The notes beneath the pieces were generated by a model that saw nothing but the letters and a program-made list of their open reading frames with translations, was not told the origin of the DNA and did no database searches. Positions 23,431 to 33,619 of a stretch of 64,000 nt of DNA are shown here, one piece after another. The DNA lies in contig NZ_CP034072.1 in NCBI RefSeq assembly GCF_003855255.1, positions 3,693,875-3,757,874 of the forward strand. Direction: 5' to 3'. This DNA is from Mycolicibacterium nivoides. GTDB lineage: Bacteria; Actinomycetota; Actinomycetes; Mycobacteriales; Mycobacteriaceae. The position numbers were made by a program, and so were the translations under genes. The stretch's first letter is position 1; every line of letters starts with the position of its first letter.

Positions 23431-24405
23431 ATGAAGGCCGCACTGGTCACCGAATGGGGCCGGGACCCCGTCTACACCGACGTATCCGACCCCGAGCCGC
23501 GCGACGGCGCCGAGGTGGCCGCCGTCGAAGCATCTGCCCTGACCAACCTCACCCGGGCCCTGGTATCGGGAAAGCACTACGCCAGCAAGGAGATTCAGCT
23601 GCCGGCCATTCCCGGTGTCGACGGTGTCGCGCGGCTCGCCGACGGCCGTCGCATCTACACCGGGGCGCTCGGATATTCCGGGATGATGGCCGAGCGCGCA
23701 CTGGTCGACCCCCGCGGCGGGGTTGAAATCCCCGAGCATGTGGACTCGGTGACCGCCGCCGCCCTGCCCAACCCCGGCATCTCGGCTTGGACCGCGCTGT
23801 CCCACGCCGCAGCCGTCAAGCCCGGCGATCACGTGCTGGTGCTGGGCGCCACCGGTGTAACCGGTTCCATGGCAGTGCAATTGGCCGGTGCGATGTTCGG
23901 CGCCGAGACGGTGGTGGCTGCCGGCCGCAACACCGAACGGCTGGAGTGGCTACGGTCGGCAGGCGCCCACGACACGATCGCCCTCGGCGAGCAGGATCTT
24001 GGTGCACAAGTCGCCGAGATGCATGCCCGACGCCCGTTCGACGCGGTGCTCGACTACCTGTGGGGAGACCCTGCTGCGCAGGTGCTCACTGCCCTGGCCG
24101 CCAGCCATCCGGCCGCGCACTACCACCCGACCCGGTTCGTGCAGATCGGGTCGATGACCGGGCCGACACTGCCGCTGGACGCGGGAGTGCTGCGCGGCAC
24201 CGGGATCACCCTCAGCGGGGTCGGCATCGGCAGCGTGCCGCCCGAGGTGCTGGTCCGCGCCCGCACCGAGGCGTTACCCCGGCTGTTCGCCATGGTCGCC
24301 GACGGTCAGCTCGAATTACGCACCCAGCCAAGGGCATTGGCCGAAGTCGCCGAGGTATGGGCAGGCGGTGAGCCCTCGGGAACCCGCGTGGTACTCACCC
24401 CTTAG
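23431..24405 (+). CDS. MDR-family NAD(P)H oxidoreductase (quinone reductase-like)
   Basis: This is a soluble medium-chain dehydrogenase/reductase of 324 residues. A GroES-like N-terminal domain (about 1-115) precedes a Rossmann domain with HVLVLGATGVTGSMAVQLA (about 139-157). No catalytic or structural zinc Cys cluster is visible, so it belongs with zinc-free quinone reductases. GGAGG precedes the ATG at 23431. It is divergent from a MarR regulator, an arrangement common for electrophile- or antibiotic-responsive reductases. Confidence 0.85.
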   Translation: MKAALVTEWGRDPVYTDVSDPEPRDGAEVAAVEASALTNLTRALVSGKHYASKEIQLPAIPGVDGVARLADGRRIYTGALGYSGMMAERALVDPRGGVEIPEHVDSVTAAALPNPGISAWTALSHAAAVKPGDHVLVLGATGVTGSMAVQLAGAMFGAETVVAAGRNTERLEWLRSAGAHDTIALGEQDLGAQVAEMHARRPFDAVLDYLWGDPAAQVLTALAASHPAAHYHPTRFVQIGSMTGPTLPLDAGVLRGTGITLSGVGIGSVPPEVLVRARTEALPRLFAMVADGQLELRTQPRALAEVAEVWAGGEPSGTRVVLTP

Positions 24406-24408
24406 CGC

Positions 24409-24426
24409 GAGTTTCGCGAGAAACTC
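24409..24426. terminator. Bidirectional hairpin between dehydrogenase and pstB
   Basis: GAGTTTC-GCGA-GAAACTC is a perfect 7-bp stem with a tetraloop. It sits between two convergent stops and overlaps the pstB stop codon. There is no T-tract, so termination is plausible but not certain. Confidence 0.5.
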
Positions 24427-25201
24427 AGCCGAAGCGGCCCGAGATGTAGTCCTCGGTCGCCTTCTGGGTGGGGTTGGAGAAGATCTTCTCGGTGTCGTCG
24501 ATCTCGATCAGCCTGCCGGGCTTTCCGGTGGCCTCGAGGTTGAAGAACGCGGTCTGATCACTCACCCGGGCGGCCTGCTGCATGTTGTGCGTGACGATGA
24601 CGATCGTGAAATCCTGCTTGAGCGTGGAGATCAGATCTTCGATGGCCAGCGTCGAGATCGGGTCGAGCGCCGAGCAGGGCTCATCCATCAACAGCACATC
24701 GGGCTGCACCGCGATCGCGCGGGCGATACACAACCGCTGCTGCTGACCACCCGACAGACCACCGCCGGGCTTGTCCAGCCGGTCCTTGACCTCGGTCCAC
24801 AGGTTGGCACCGCGCAGTGAGCGCTCGGCGACCTCGTCGAGGGTCTTCTTGTTGCGGACGCCCTGCAGCTTCAGCCCGGCCACCACGTTGTCGCGAATCG
24901 ACATGGTGGGGAACGGGTTCGGACGCTGGAACACCATGCCGATGGTCTTGCGCACGCCCACCGGGTCCACCCCGGCTCCGTAGATGTCCTCACCGTCGAG
25001 CAGCACCGAGCCCTCGACGCGGGCCCCGGGGATCACCTCATGCATGCGGTTCAGCGTGCGCAGCACGGTCGACTTGCCGCAGCCCGACGGGCCGATGAAG
25101 GCCATCACACTGCGCGGCTGCACCGACAGCGAAACCTCGGAAACGGCGTGGAACGCGCCGTAGTAGATGTTGACGTCCTTGAGATCCAGCCGCTTGGCCA
25201 T
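24425..25201 (-). CDS. pstB: Phosphate ABC transporter ATPase PstB
   Basis: This is the ATP-binding subunit of the high-affinity phosphate importer, 258 residues, the same length as I recall for M. tuberculosis PhoT. Walker A is GPSGCGKST, the signature is [10 protein letters not shown], Walker B is [11 protein letters not shown] and the switch His is in [12 protein letters not shown]. The family-specific [15 protein letters not shown] is present. It is last in the pstS-pstC-pstA-pstB operon, 9 bp after pstA, with an AGGAGTT SD. Confidence 0.96.
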   Translation of the reverse strand: MAKRLDLKDVNIYYGAFHAVSEVSLSVQPRSVMAFIGPSGCGKSTVLRTLNRMHEVIPGARVEGSVLLDGEDIYGAGVDPVGVRKTIGMVFQRPNPFPTMSIRDNVVAGLKLQGVRNKKTLDEVAERSLRGANLWTEVKDRLDKPGGGLSGGQQQRLCIARAIAVQPDVLLMDEPCSALDPISTLAIEDLISTLKQDFTIVIVTHNMQQAARVSDQTAFFNLEATGKPGRLIEIDDTEKIFSNPTQKATEDYISGRFG

Positions 25202-25210
25202 GGATAACTC

Positions 25211-26125
25211 CTACACCTTCTTGGGGGAAAAGAATCTGGCGACCGCACGCGCGCCGACATTGAGCAGGGCGACCAGCAGGATCAGCGTCAGCGCCGCACC
25301 CCACAGGCGGTCGGTGGGCACCGGGTTGGCACCTGCCCCCGCCGAGATCTGGTCGTACATCATGCCCGGCAGCGATCCCATGAACCCGCCGAACATGTCG
25401 AAGTTCATCGCCTGGGCGTAGCCGACCAGGATCAGCAGCGGCGCAGTCTCACCCATCACGCGGGCCAGCGCCAGCATGATGCCGGTGACGATGCCCGACA
25501 GCGCCGTCGGGATCACGATTCGGACGATGGTCTTCCACTTGGGCACGCCCAGTGCGTAACTCGCTTCGCGCAGGTCCATCGGCACGATGCGCAGCATCTC
25601 CTCGGTGGCCCGCACGATCACCGGAATCATCAACAGCACCAACGCCAGTGACACCGCGAACCCGGACCGGCCGAACCCGAGCGTGGCCACCCACAATGCG
25701 TAGATGAACAGCGCGGCGACGATCGAGGGCACGCCGGTGAGGATGTCCACCATGAACGTGGTGATCTTGCCCAGCCGCGTACCACCGCCGTACTCGACCA
25801 GGTACACGCCCACCATCACACCGATCGGGATGGAGATCAGCGAGCACACCAGGCCTTGCAGCAGGGTGCCGACGATCGCGTGGTAGGCACCGCCACCGGC
25901 GGTGAACGTCGTCATCCCGGCCTGGGAATTGGTGAACCACGTGGGTGAGCTCAATGCGGCCCAACCCCGGACGATCACCGAGTACAGCACCCACACCAGC
26001 GGTACCAGGGCGACCAGCAACGACGAGGTCACCAGCACCGTGGCGAGGTGGTTGGTCAGCTTGCGGCGCAGGCTCACGCCCTGGAACGCGGGCGCCTTGA
26101 CCGGCCGCTCGAGAGTGGAGGTCAT
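25211..26125 (-). CDS. pstA: Phosphate ABC transporter permease PstA
   Basis: This is one of two channel subunits, 304 residues and six transmembrane segments. The EAA coupling loop is in LREASYALGVPKWKTIVRIVIPTAL (about 200-224). The start at ATG 26125 overlaps the pstC stop by ATGA. Longer upstream frames run inside pstC and can be dismissed. The N-terminal TSTLERPVKAPAF segment is cytoplasmic. Confidence 0.95.
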   Translation of the reverse strand: MTSTLERPVKAPAFQGVSLRRKLTNHLATVLVTSSLLVALVPLVWVLYSVIVRGWAALSSPTWFTNSQAGMTTFTAGGGAYHAIVGTLLQGLVCSLISIPIGVMVGVYLVEYGGGTRLGKITTFMVDILTGVPSIVAALFIYALWVATLGFGRSGFAVSLALVLLMIPVIVRATEEMLRIVPMDLREASYALGVPKWKTIVRIVIPTALSGIVTGIMLALARVMGETAPLLILVGYAQAMNFDMFGGFMGSLPGMMYDQISAGAGANPVPTDRLWGAALTLILLVALLNVGARAVARFFSPKKV

Positions 26126-27177
26126 GAGCGCCCCTTTCCGGCGACCGCGGCACGGGCCAGCGAGTTCACCACGAAGGTGAGGATGAACAGCACCAGGCCG
26201 GCGGCAATGTAGGCGCCCGCCTTGTACTGGTCGTTGAATTCGCTTGCGGTGGCTGCGATCTTGCTGGCGAAGGTGTAGCCGCCGTCGAACAGCGTCCAAC
26301 TGAACGCGGTCTGGGTGCCGCGCAGGATGATCAGCAACGCGATGGTCTCACCGAGCGCGCGGCCCAGACCGAGCATCGCGCCGCTGATGTACCCGGACAG
26401 CCCGAAGGGCAGCACCGTCGTGCGCACCACTTCCCAGCGGGTGGCGCCCAGCGCCAGCGCGGCCTCGATCTGGCCGCGCGGGGTCTGGGTGAACACCTCG
26501 CGGGTCACCGCGGTGATGATCGGCAGGATCATCACCGCCAACACGATGCCTGCGGTGAAGATGGTGCCGCCGCCGGCCACCGACGCGTTGCCGGTCTTGA
26601 ACAGGAACAACCAGTCCAAGTTCGTATTGAGCCACACCGCAAAGGGTTTGATCGCGGGCGCCAGCACGTACAGGCCCCAGACGCCGTAGACGATCGACGG
26701 CACGGCGGCCAGCAGGTCCACCAGATAGGCCAGCGGGCCGGCCAATCGCCGCGATGAGTATTGGGTGAGATAGATCGCGATGCCCAAGGCCACCGGCATC
26801 GCCAAGACGAGCGCGAAGACCGAGACGAACACGGTCACCTGCAGCAGCTCGAAGATGCCGAAGTGCATCGCCGAGGTGTCGGTGGTGATCCAGTTGCCGC
26901 CGTAGAAGAAGAAGTTCTCCTCGTTCCGGGTCAGCGCCGGAACCGCGCGCCAGAGCAGGAACACCCCGATCGCCGCGATGAGCGCGACGATCAGGATGCC
27001 CGAGCCTTCGGCAAGCCCACGGAAAATTCGGTCGCCGAGGCGAACCTTGGCTCCCTTGGACGGATCGGTCGAGATGGGTGCCGGTTCGGGATGGGGGGAC
27101 GCGAGCGTCTCCCCCGAACCTGAATCAGCTGGATTCGGCGTTGTCACTGTTGTCCCGTCAGGGCCCCTGTTGGTCAT
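26122..27177 (-). CDS. pstC: Phosphate ABC transporter permease PstC
   Basis: This is the partner channel subunit, 351 residues. An extended hydrophilic N-terminus (about 1-55, Pro/Ser-rich) precedes six transmembrane segments. The EAA loop lies in GQIEAALALGATRWEVVRTTVLP. ATG 27177 is chosen. A TTG at 27216 would add 13 residues, and neither has a strong SD. It is coupled to pstA by ATGA and follows pstS by 54 bp. Confidence 0.93.
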   Translation of the reverse strand: MTNRGPDGTTVTTPNPADSGSGETLASPHPEPAPISTDPSKGAKVRLGDRIFRGLAEGSGILIVALIAAIGVFLLWRAVPALTRNEENFFFYGGNWITTDTSAMHFGIFELLQVTVFVSVFALVLAMPVALGIAIYLTQYSSRRLAGPLAYLVDLLAAVPSIVYGVWGLYVLAPAIKPFAVWLNTNLDWLFLFKTGNASVAGGGTIFTAGIVLAVMILPIITAVTREVFTQTPRGQIEAALALGATRWEVVRTTVLPFGLSGYISGAMLGLGRALGETIALLIILRGTQTAFSWTLFDGGYTFASKIAATASEFNDQYKAGAYIAAGLVLFILTFVVNSLARAAVAGKGRS

Positions 27178-27231
27178 ATGGTCGGAAAACCCATCCTCGC
27201 CCAGATTCGTCCTCAAATGCCAGCCGGGCTA

Positions 27232-28359
27232 CTAAGCGATGGCCTCGACCGAGGTCAGCAGGCGCTGCTTGAACTCGTCGGGGAGCGCGATGTATCCGGC
27301 CTGCGACAGGCTGGCCTGGCCCTCGTTGGCGGCCACCGTCAGGAAGGACTTGACGGCCGCCGCGGTGTCGGCGTCGTAGCCCTTGGAGCAAACAATCTCG
27401 TAGGTGGCCAGCACCAGCGGGTAGACGCCGGCCTCCTTCGAGGCGTACAGCGCGTTCAGGTCGAGCACGAGGTCCTTGCCGTCACCCTTGACCTTGGCGG
27501 CGCCGACGGCCTTGGTGGTCGACTGGTCGTCCAGCGCGACCGCACCGGCACCGCTGTCGATCTGGGCGTAGGGCAGGCCGGCCGCGGCAGCCGGGCTCTT
27601 CTCGACGTAGCCGATCGAGCCGGGGGTGGCCTGCACGGCCTGCACGACACCGGAGGACTTCTGCGCGCCCTCACCGGCGCCGCCCTGGAACTCCTTGCCC
27701 GCGCCCTTGGTCCAGGTCTGCGGCGCGGCCGCGGCCAGGTACTTCTGGAAGTTGTCGGTGGTGCCCGAGGAATCCGACCGGTAGATCGGCTTGATGTCCA
27801 CGTCCGGCAGGGTGGCGCCGGCGTTGAGTGCGGCGATGGCCGGATCGTTCCACTTGGTGATCTGGCCCTGGAAGATCTTGGCGAGCACGTCCGGGCTCAC
27901 CACGAGCTTGTCGACACCCTCGACGTTGTAGGCCAGTGCGACCGGGCCGAACACCAGCGGCAGGTTCCAGGCCTCGTTGCCACCGCAACGCGCGGCGGCC
28001 TTGGCGACCTGATCGTCCTTGAGCGGCGAGTCGGAGCCGGCGAAGTCGACCTGCTTGGCGATGAACTGGTCCACACCCGCGCCCGAACCGGTCGGGTTGT
28101 AGGACAGGTTCTTGCCCGAGCAGACCTGGCCCCACACCTTGTTGAACTCGGCAATGGCATTCTGCTGCGCGGTAGAGCCCTCGGCCGTCACAGCGTTCTT
28201 GCCGCTGCACTCAGCGGACACGGCCGAGCTGGTGCCCGCGGCCGACGAGCCGGTGCTGGCGGCGTTGTTGTCGCTACCACAGGCGGTCAGCGTGAGGGCC
28301 GCGATCGCCGTCGCGGACAGCGCGACACCGAACGGCTTGCCAATGCTGATGAGCTTCAC
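27232..28359 (-). CDS. pstS: Phosphate-binding lipoprotein PstS
   Basis: This is the extracytoplasmic phosphate receptor, 375 residues, anchored by lipid. The signal peptide ends in the lipobox LTAC (Cys27 from GTG 28359). The phosphate-binding signatures are visible: TAEGSTAQQNAI, NPTGSGAGVDQF, DFAGSDSPL and YRSDSSGTTDNFQKYL. The alternative start GTG 28368 adds three residues. It is first gene of the pst operon, preceded by 11-bp-phased repeats resembling a Pho box. Confidence 0.95.
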   Translation of the reverse strand: MKLISIGKPFGVALSATAIAALTLTACGSDNNAASTGSSAAGTSSAVSAECSGKNAVTAEGSTAQQNAIAEFNKVWGQVCSGKNLSYNPTGSGAGVDQFIAKQVDFAGSDSPLKDDQVAKAAARCGGNEAWNLPLVFGPVALAYNVEGVDKLVVSPDVLAKIFQGQITKWNDPAIAALNAGATLPDVDIKPIYRSDSSGTTDNFQKYLAAAAPQTWTKGAGKEFQGGAGEGAQKSSGVVQAVQATPGSIGYVEKSPAAAAGLPYAQIDSGAGAVALDDQSTTKAVGAAKVKGDGKDLVLDLNALYASKEAGVYPLVLATYEIVCSKGYDADTAAAVKSFLTVAANEGQASLSQAGYIALPDEFKQRLLTSVEAIA

Positions 28360-28435
28360 TTGTCCCACTTTCAGTTGACGGCTTCGAACTCTCCGGCAAC
28401 GTATTAGGCCCCAGTGGACGGCTCGCGGACGGCAG

Positions 28436-28469
28436 GTGAATCAGCAGTGAATAGGTTCAGCGTGTTCAC
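28436..28469 (-). promoter_or_regulatory. Candidate Pho box upstream of pstS
   Basis: On the pst-coding strand, ATTCAC occurs twice with an 11-bp period (28452-28447 and 28441-28436). Two GTTCA half-sites in the opposite sense follow at 28455-28469. It matches the phased TTCAC repeats before phoU. RegX3 binding is inferred. Confidence 0.5.
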
Positions 28470-28480
28470 AGCTAAACGGG

Positions 28481-30150
<1,670 letters not shown>

Positions 30151-30331
30151 CAGGTCCTCCGGCGCGCCGGCAATCACTTCCCGCGACCGCCCGGACCCCG
30201 ATGTCCACACAGTCGGATTCATGACTGACATGTAGCCGTTACCGGCCTTTAGTGATCTAACGATAACGCCTCACCTGCTGATTAGCCGCGCCGAGCGCTT
30301 GGATCCGCCGGCCGTGGGCGACAATGTGGCG

Positions 30332-31129
30332 GTGCGCAAACTGCTGATCGGGCTCACCGCAACCGTCACCGCGCTCGTCGTCGGGGTTGTCGGTACCGAT
30401 TTCGGCTCGGCCATCTACGCCGAATACCGGCTCGCCCGCAACGTACGCACCGCGGCCGGGCTGAACTGGGACCCGTGGGTCGCCATCCTGGGCTTTCCCT
30501 TCCTCACGCAGGTCCGCAACCATCGCTACAAGGAGATCGAGATCCGCGCCGCCGCCGTCGACCACCCGGTGGTCGGCAAAGCCTCGCTGGAGGCCACGCT
30601 GCACGGAATCGACCTCACCGACTCGTCGTGGCTGATCCGGCCCGACGCGAAACTGCCCGTCAGGAAGGCCGAGAGCCGCATCATCATCGACTCCACCCAT
30701 ATCGGCAGGTTCATGGGCATCGATGACCTGTTGGTGGAGGCTCCCTCGCGGGAAACCAACGACGCCACCGGGGGCACCACCGAGTCCGGCATCTCCAGCA
30801 GTCAGGGCTTGGTGTTCACCGGAACCCCCAAGCAATCCGGACTCGACAAGCGCGTGAGCGTCTCGGTCGACCTGTCCTTCGCCGACGGCAACGAAACCAC
30901 CCTGGTGCTGACCGCGACCGGGATCCTGACCGGCCCAGGAACCGCCGACGAGCCCGTGCCCGACGACAAGATCGCCGCGGTGCTGTCGGAGTTCAGCCAC
31001 ACGATCACCGGCCAGAAGCTTCCGTTCGGCATCGCCCCCACCACCGCGGGCGCCCGTGGCTCCGACGTGATCATCGAAGGGATCGCCTCGGGAGTAACCA
31101 TCGACCTGGCGGGGTTCAGACAGTCATGA
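30332..31129 (+). CDS. lmeA: LmeA-like DUF2993 cell-envelope protein
   Basis: This is an exported protein of 265 residues with an N-terminal signal or anchor (about 1-22: RKLLIGLTATVTALVVGVVGTD) and a DUF2993 lipid-binding fold. In M. smegmatis the protein next to GlnR, LmeA, is needed for elongation of the lipomannan backbone, and the gene context here is the same. GTG 30332 is preferred; GTG 30326 and TTG 30299 are also in frame. The stop overlaps thiX by ATGA. Confidence 0.85.
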   Translation: MRKLLIGLTATVTALVVGVVGTDFGSAIYAEYRLARNVRTAAGLNWDPWVAILGFPFLTQVRNHRYKEIEIRAAAVDHPVVGKASLEATLHGIDLTDSSWLIRPDAKLPVRKAESRIIIDSTHIGRFMGIDDLLVEAPSRETNDATGGTTESGISSSQGLVFTGTPKQSGLDKRVSVSVDLSFADGNETTLVLTATGILTGPGTADEPVPDDKIAAVLSEFSHTITGQKLPFGIAPTTAGARGSDVIIEGIASGVTIDLAGFRQS

Positions 31130-31548
31130 GCTCTTCAATGGTGCTGGTGATCGTGGTGCTGATCGCCGCGCTCGGGGTCGCCTACGTGATCGGTCGCCTG
31201 ATCACGCTGCGCGCCGGCATGATCAGGGCAGGTGAGGAGGCCGCCAACGTCGACACCAGCGATCTGGGGTTGTCCCACACCGGCCCGACCGTTCTTCATT
31301 TCTCGGCCGAATGGTGCGGCCCCTGCGCGGGAGTGCGACGAGTCGTCGACCAGGTGTGCGCGGAGCTACCCGAAGTTGCCCACGTCGAAATCGACATGGA
31401 CGCCAATCCCGAAGCCGCGAGGCGGCTTTCGGTCCTGTCGCTGCCCACCACCATCATCTTCGACCGGGACGGGCGGCCCCGATACCGCACCAGCGGGGTG
31501 CCGAAGGCCGCTGACCTGCGCTCGGCGCTGGAACCACTGTTGGCCTGA
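31126..31548 (+). CDS. thiX: Membrane-anchored thioredoxin-like protein ThiX
   Basis: This is a thiol-disulfide protein of 140 residues. An N-terminal transmembrane helix (about 4-26) tethers a thioredoxin fold with the active site WCGPC (Cys64, Cys67) and the cis-Pro loop SLPTT. The orientation of the catalytic domain is not certain, but there is no cleavage site. It is coupled to lmeA by ATGA. The sulfur operon with its Cys-rich leader begins 29 bp after the stop. Confidence 0.88.
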   Translation: MSSSMVLVIVVLIAALGVAYVIGRLITLRAGMIRAGEEAANVDTSDLGLSHTGPTVLHFSAEWCGPCAGVRRVVDQVCAELPEVAHVEIDMDANPEAARRLSVLSLPTTIIFDRDGRPRYRTSGVPKAADLRSALEPLLA

Positions 31549-31564
31549 CCCGGCGGTTATTGGG

Positions 31565-31570
31565 TAAGCT
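31565..31570 (+). promoter_or_regulatory. -10 element of the sulfur operon, leaderless start
   Basis: TAAGCT ends 7 nt before the GTG of the Cys-rich leader ORF. This spacing places the transcription start at or next to the GTG, so the leader ORF is probably translated from a leaderless message. Confidence 0.62.
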
Positions 31571-31577
31571 GTCGCTC

Positions 31578-31667
31578 GTGTCAGCCCGCCTTGAGCTTGT
31601 GCTCACCAAGCGCCGCGCAGTCGATCTGTGCCGCGTCGCGGGTTGCTGCTGTTGTTGTTGCTGTTGA
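31578..31667 (+). CDS. Cysteine-rich leader peptide (uORF)
   Basis: This is a 29-residue leader ORF: GTG start, MSARLELVLTKRRAVDLCRVAG, then seven consecutive Cys codons and TGA. It precedes DUF4395-cysA2-sseC. In mycobacteria such poly-Cys uORFs are known to attenuate the downstream sulfur operon. When Cys-tRNA is scarce, the ribosome stalls on the Cys codons and frees the downstream SD. Here the RNA over the Cys codons (31649-31658) is exactly complementary to 31736-31745, which touches the SD of the next gene. The peptide itself probably acts only in cis. Confidence 0.88.
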   Translation: MSARLELVLTKRRAVDLCRVAGCCCCCCC

Positions 31668-31757
31668 GGGCAGCCGCGCGCTTTTGCGCGCCCGCTCAGG
31701 CCTCGTGCCTGAGCCTGCACACCATCAGACCTTCTACAACAACAGGAGTTCGTTCTC
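31649..31757 (+). promoter_or_regulatory. Cys-responsive translational attenuator
   Basis: CTGTTGTTGT (31649-31658, in the Cys codons) pairs over 10 bp with ACAACAACAG (31736-31745). The latter is joined to the AGGAG SD (31744-31748) of the DUF4395 gene. Between them lie two local hairpins, GCGCGC-TTTT-GCGCGC (about 31675-31690) and GCTCAGGC-N5-GCCTGAGC (about 31694-31714). A ribosome stalled on the Cys codons would break the long-range pairing and open the SD. Confidence 0.75.
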
Positions 31758-32240
31758 ATGTCATCGACATCAACCCAGCCCGGCGCTGATGGTCGGCCCG
31801 CTCAGGTCGACGTGCGGGGCCCTCGGTTCGCAGCCTGGGTCACCACCGCGGTACTGATCGCCACGCTGCTGGTCGCCGGGGTGAGTGAGCTCGCGGCCGC
31901 GGTGCTGCTCGGCGCCCAGGCCGTGGTGTTCGCCATCGGCGCGGTCGGCGGTCCACGCAAGCATCCGTATGGCCGGCTGTTCGCCACTTTCGTCGCGCCG
32001 CGCCTGGCACCGGTCACCGAGCGCGAGCCGGTGCCGCCGCTGAAGTTCGCCCAATTGGTCGGCTTCGTGTTCGCGATCGCGGGTACCGCAGGGTTCGCCT
32101 TCGGCATCACCGCGCTCGGCCTGACCGCCACCGCATTCGCGTTGGTGGCGGCCTTCCTCAACGCCGCCTTCGGCATCTGCCTGGGTTGCCAGATCTACCC
32201 GCTGGTGGCGCGGCTGCGTCGCGTCCCCAGTCCCGCGTGA
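31758..32240 (+). CDS. DUF4395 membrane protein of the sulfur operon
   Basis: This is a membrane protein of 160 residues with about four transmembrane segments (about 25-42, 43-62, 93-113 and 117-139). A hydrophilic PRLAPVTEREPVPPLKFAQ segment lies between them, and a late Cys motif (FGICLGCQIYPL) is typical of DUF4395. Function is unknown; the family often accompanies thiosulfate sulfurtransferases, and a role in sulfur import or thiol handling is inferred. Its SD is the one sequestered by the Cys-codon pairing. Confidence 0.85.
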   Translation: MSSTSTQPGADGRPAQVDVRGPRFAAWVTTAVLIATLLVAGVSELAAAVLLGAQAVVFAIGAVGGPRKHPYGRLFATFVAPRLAPVTEREPVPPLKFAQLVGFVFAIAGTAGFAFGITALGLTATAFALVAAFLNAAFGICLGCQIYPLVARLRRVPSPA

Positions 32241-32287
32241 CACCCGCCTGACAAACCAAATCTGAAGCAACCGAAAGGAATTCGTAC

Positions 32288-33124
32288 ATGGCACGTTCCG
32301 ACGTCCTGGTCTCGACCGAATGGGCCGGGAACAACCTCGACACCCCCGGCGTGGTGTTCGTCGAGGTCGACGAGAACACCAGCGCCTACGACGACGAGGG
32401 GCACATCCCCGGCGCCGTCAAACTGGACTGGAAAGACGATCTGCAGGACGCCGTCAAGCGTGACTTCGTCGACCAGCAACAGTTCTCGAAGCTGTTGTCC
32501 GACAAGGGCATCAGCAACGACGACACGGTGATCCTGTACGGCGGCAACAACAACTGGTTCGCGGCCTACGCCTACTGGTACTTCAAGCTGTACGGCCACG
32601 CCGACGTGAAGCTGCTCGACGGCGGCCGGAAGCGCTGGGAGCTCGACGCACGCCCGCTGGTCAAGGACGCCGTCAGCCGCCCCGCCACGTCGTACACGGC
32701 CCAGCCGCTCGACAACAGCATCCGGGCGTACCGCGACGAGGTCATCTCCGCGATCGGCGCCAAGAACCTGGTCGACGTGCGTTCCCCTGACGAGTTCTCC
32801 GGCAAGATCCTGGCGCCGGCGCACCTGCCGCAGGAGCAGAGCCAGCGGCCCGGGCATATCCCCGGTGCCATCAACGTTCCGTGGAGCAAGGCAGCCAACG
32901 AGGACGGCACCTTCAAGTCCGACGAGGATCTGGCCAAGCTGTACGCCGCGGCCGGCCTCGACGGCGAGAAGGAGACCATCGCCTACTGCCGGATCGGTGA
33001 GCGTTCCTCGCACACCTGGTTCGTGCTGCAGGAGCTGCTGGGACACGAGAACGTCAAGAACTACGACGGTAGTTGGACGGAATACGGCTCCCTGGTGGGC
33101 GCCCCGATCGAGTTGGGAAGTTGA
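32288..33124 (+). CDS. cysA2: Thiosulfate sulfurtransferase CysA2 (rhodanese)
   Basis: This is a cytoplasmic two-domain rhodanese of 278 residues that transfers sulfane sulfur from thiosulfate to cyanide or thiol acceptors. The inactive N-terminal domain (about 1-130) has GHIPGAVKLDW. The active C-terminal domain (about 145-275) has VDVRSPDEFSG, RPGHIPGAINVPW and the active loop CRIGERS with Cys234. A GAAAGGAA SD precedes the ATG. It is part of the Cys-attenuated operon and directly precedes sseC. Confidence 0.95.
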   Translation: MARSDVLVSTEWAGNNLDTPGVVFVEVDENTSAYDDEGHIPGAVKLDWKDDLQDAVKRDFVDQQQFSKLLSDKGISNDDTVILYGGNNNWFAAYAYWYFKLYGHADVKLLDGGRKRWELDARPLVKDAVSRPATSYTAQPLDNSIRAYRDEVISAIGAKNLVDVRSPDEFSGKILAPAHLPQEQSQRPGHIPGAINVPWSKAANEDGTFKSDEDLAKLYAAAGLDGEKETIAYCRIGERSSHTWFVLQELLGHENVKNYDGSWTEYGSLVGAPIELGS

Positions 33125-33125
33125 T

Positions 33126-33428
33126 ATGTGCTCTGCACCCAAGCAAGGACTGACGTTGCCGGCCGGCGTCGACCTGGAGAAGGAAACCGTCATCACCGGT
33201 CGCGTGGTGGACGGCTCCGGCCAGGCTGTCGGCGGTGCCTTCGTGCGCCTGCTGGACTCCAGCGATGAGTTCACCGCTGAGGTCGTGGCCTCGGCGACCG
33301 GCGATTTCCGGTTCTTCGCCGCTCCGGGCACCTGGACGCTGCGCGCCCTGTCCCCCGCGGGCAACGGCGACGCCAGCGTGGCGCCGGCCGGTGCGGGCAT
33401 CCACGAGGTCGACGTCAAGGTCGCCTAG
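33126..33428 (+). CDS. sseC: SseC / DUF1416 protein
   Basis: This is a small cytoplasmic beta-rich protein of 100 residues. It starts MCSAPKQGLTLPAGVDLEK and continues with the DUF1416 core VITGRVVDGSGQAVGGAFVRLLD. The start lies 2 nt past the cysA2 stop, the invariable partner order in mycobacteria. Its fold resembles carboxypeptidase regulatory (transthyretin-like) domains. It is annotated as linked to sulfur metabolism by context, and its biochemical role is not established. Confidence 0.92.
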   Translation: MCSAPKQGLTLPAGVDLEKETVITGRVVDGSGQAVGGAFVRLLDSSDEFTAEVVASATGDFRFFAAPGTWTLRALSPAGNGDASVAPAGAGIHEVDVKVA

Positions 33429-33499
33429 CGTCGATCAAGGCGAGGTACGAGCCGATGAGGAGCTAGGCCATCGGCACCGCTTGATCGCTTGATCCCGCT

Positions 33500-33556
33500 C
33501 GAACGTGGGCTTGTGTATGAGGATTTGCACGTATCTCGCACACAGGCCCACGTTCG
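33500..33556. repeat. Palindromic intergenic element, copy 1
   Basis: A 17-bp stem (CGAACGTGGGCTTGTGT / ACACAGGCCCACGTTCG, one G-U pair) encloses a 23-nt loop containing GATTTGCACGTATCTC. The element at 54055-54124 has a different outer stem but a related loop (GATTGCGTACCTC). It may terminate sseC transcription. The loop likeness suggests a dispersed family. Confidence 0.6.
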
Positions 33557-33619
33557 GCGTGTATAGGGCGCCCCGACCCGGGACGCCGACACCCTCGACT
33601 AGGAACTAGACTCACTCCC

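Noticed and set aside
31668..31715. Rho-independent transcription attenuator in the cys leader
   Set aside because: The hairpins lack a following T-run. The exact SD complement argues for translational rather than transcriptional control.
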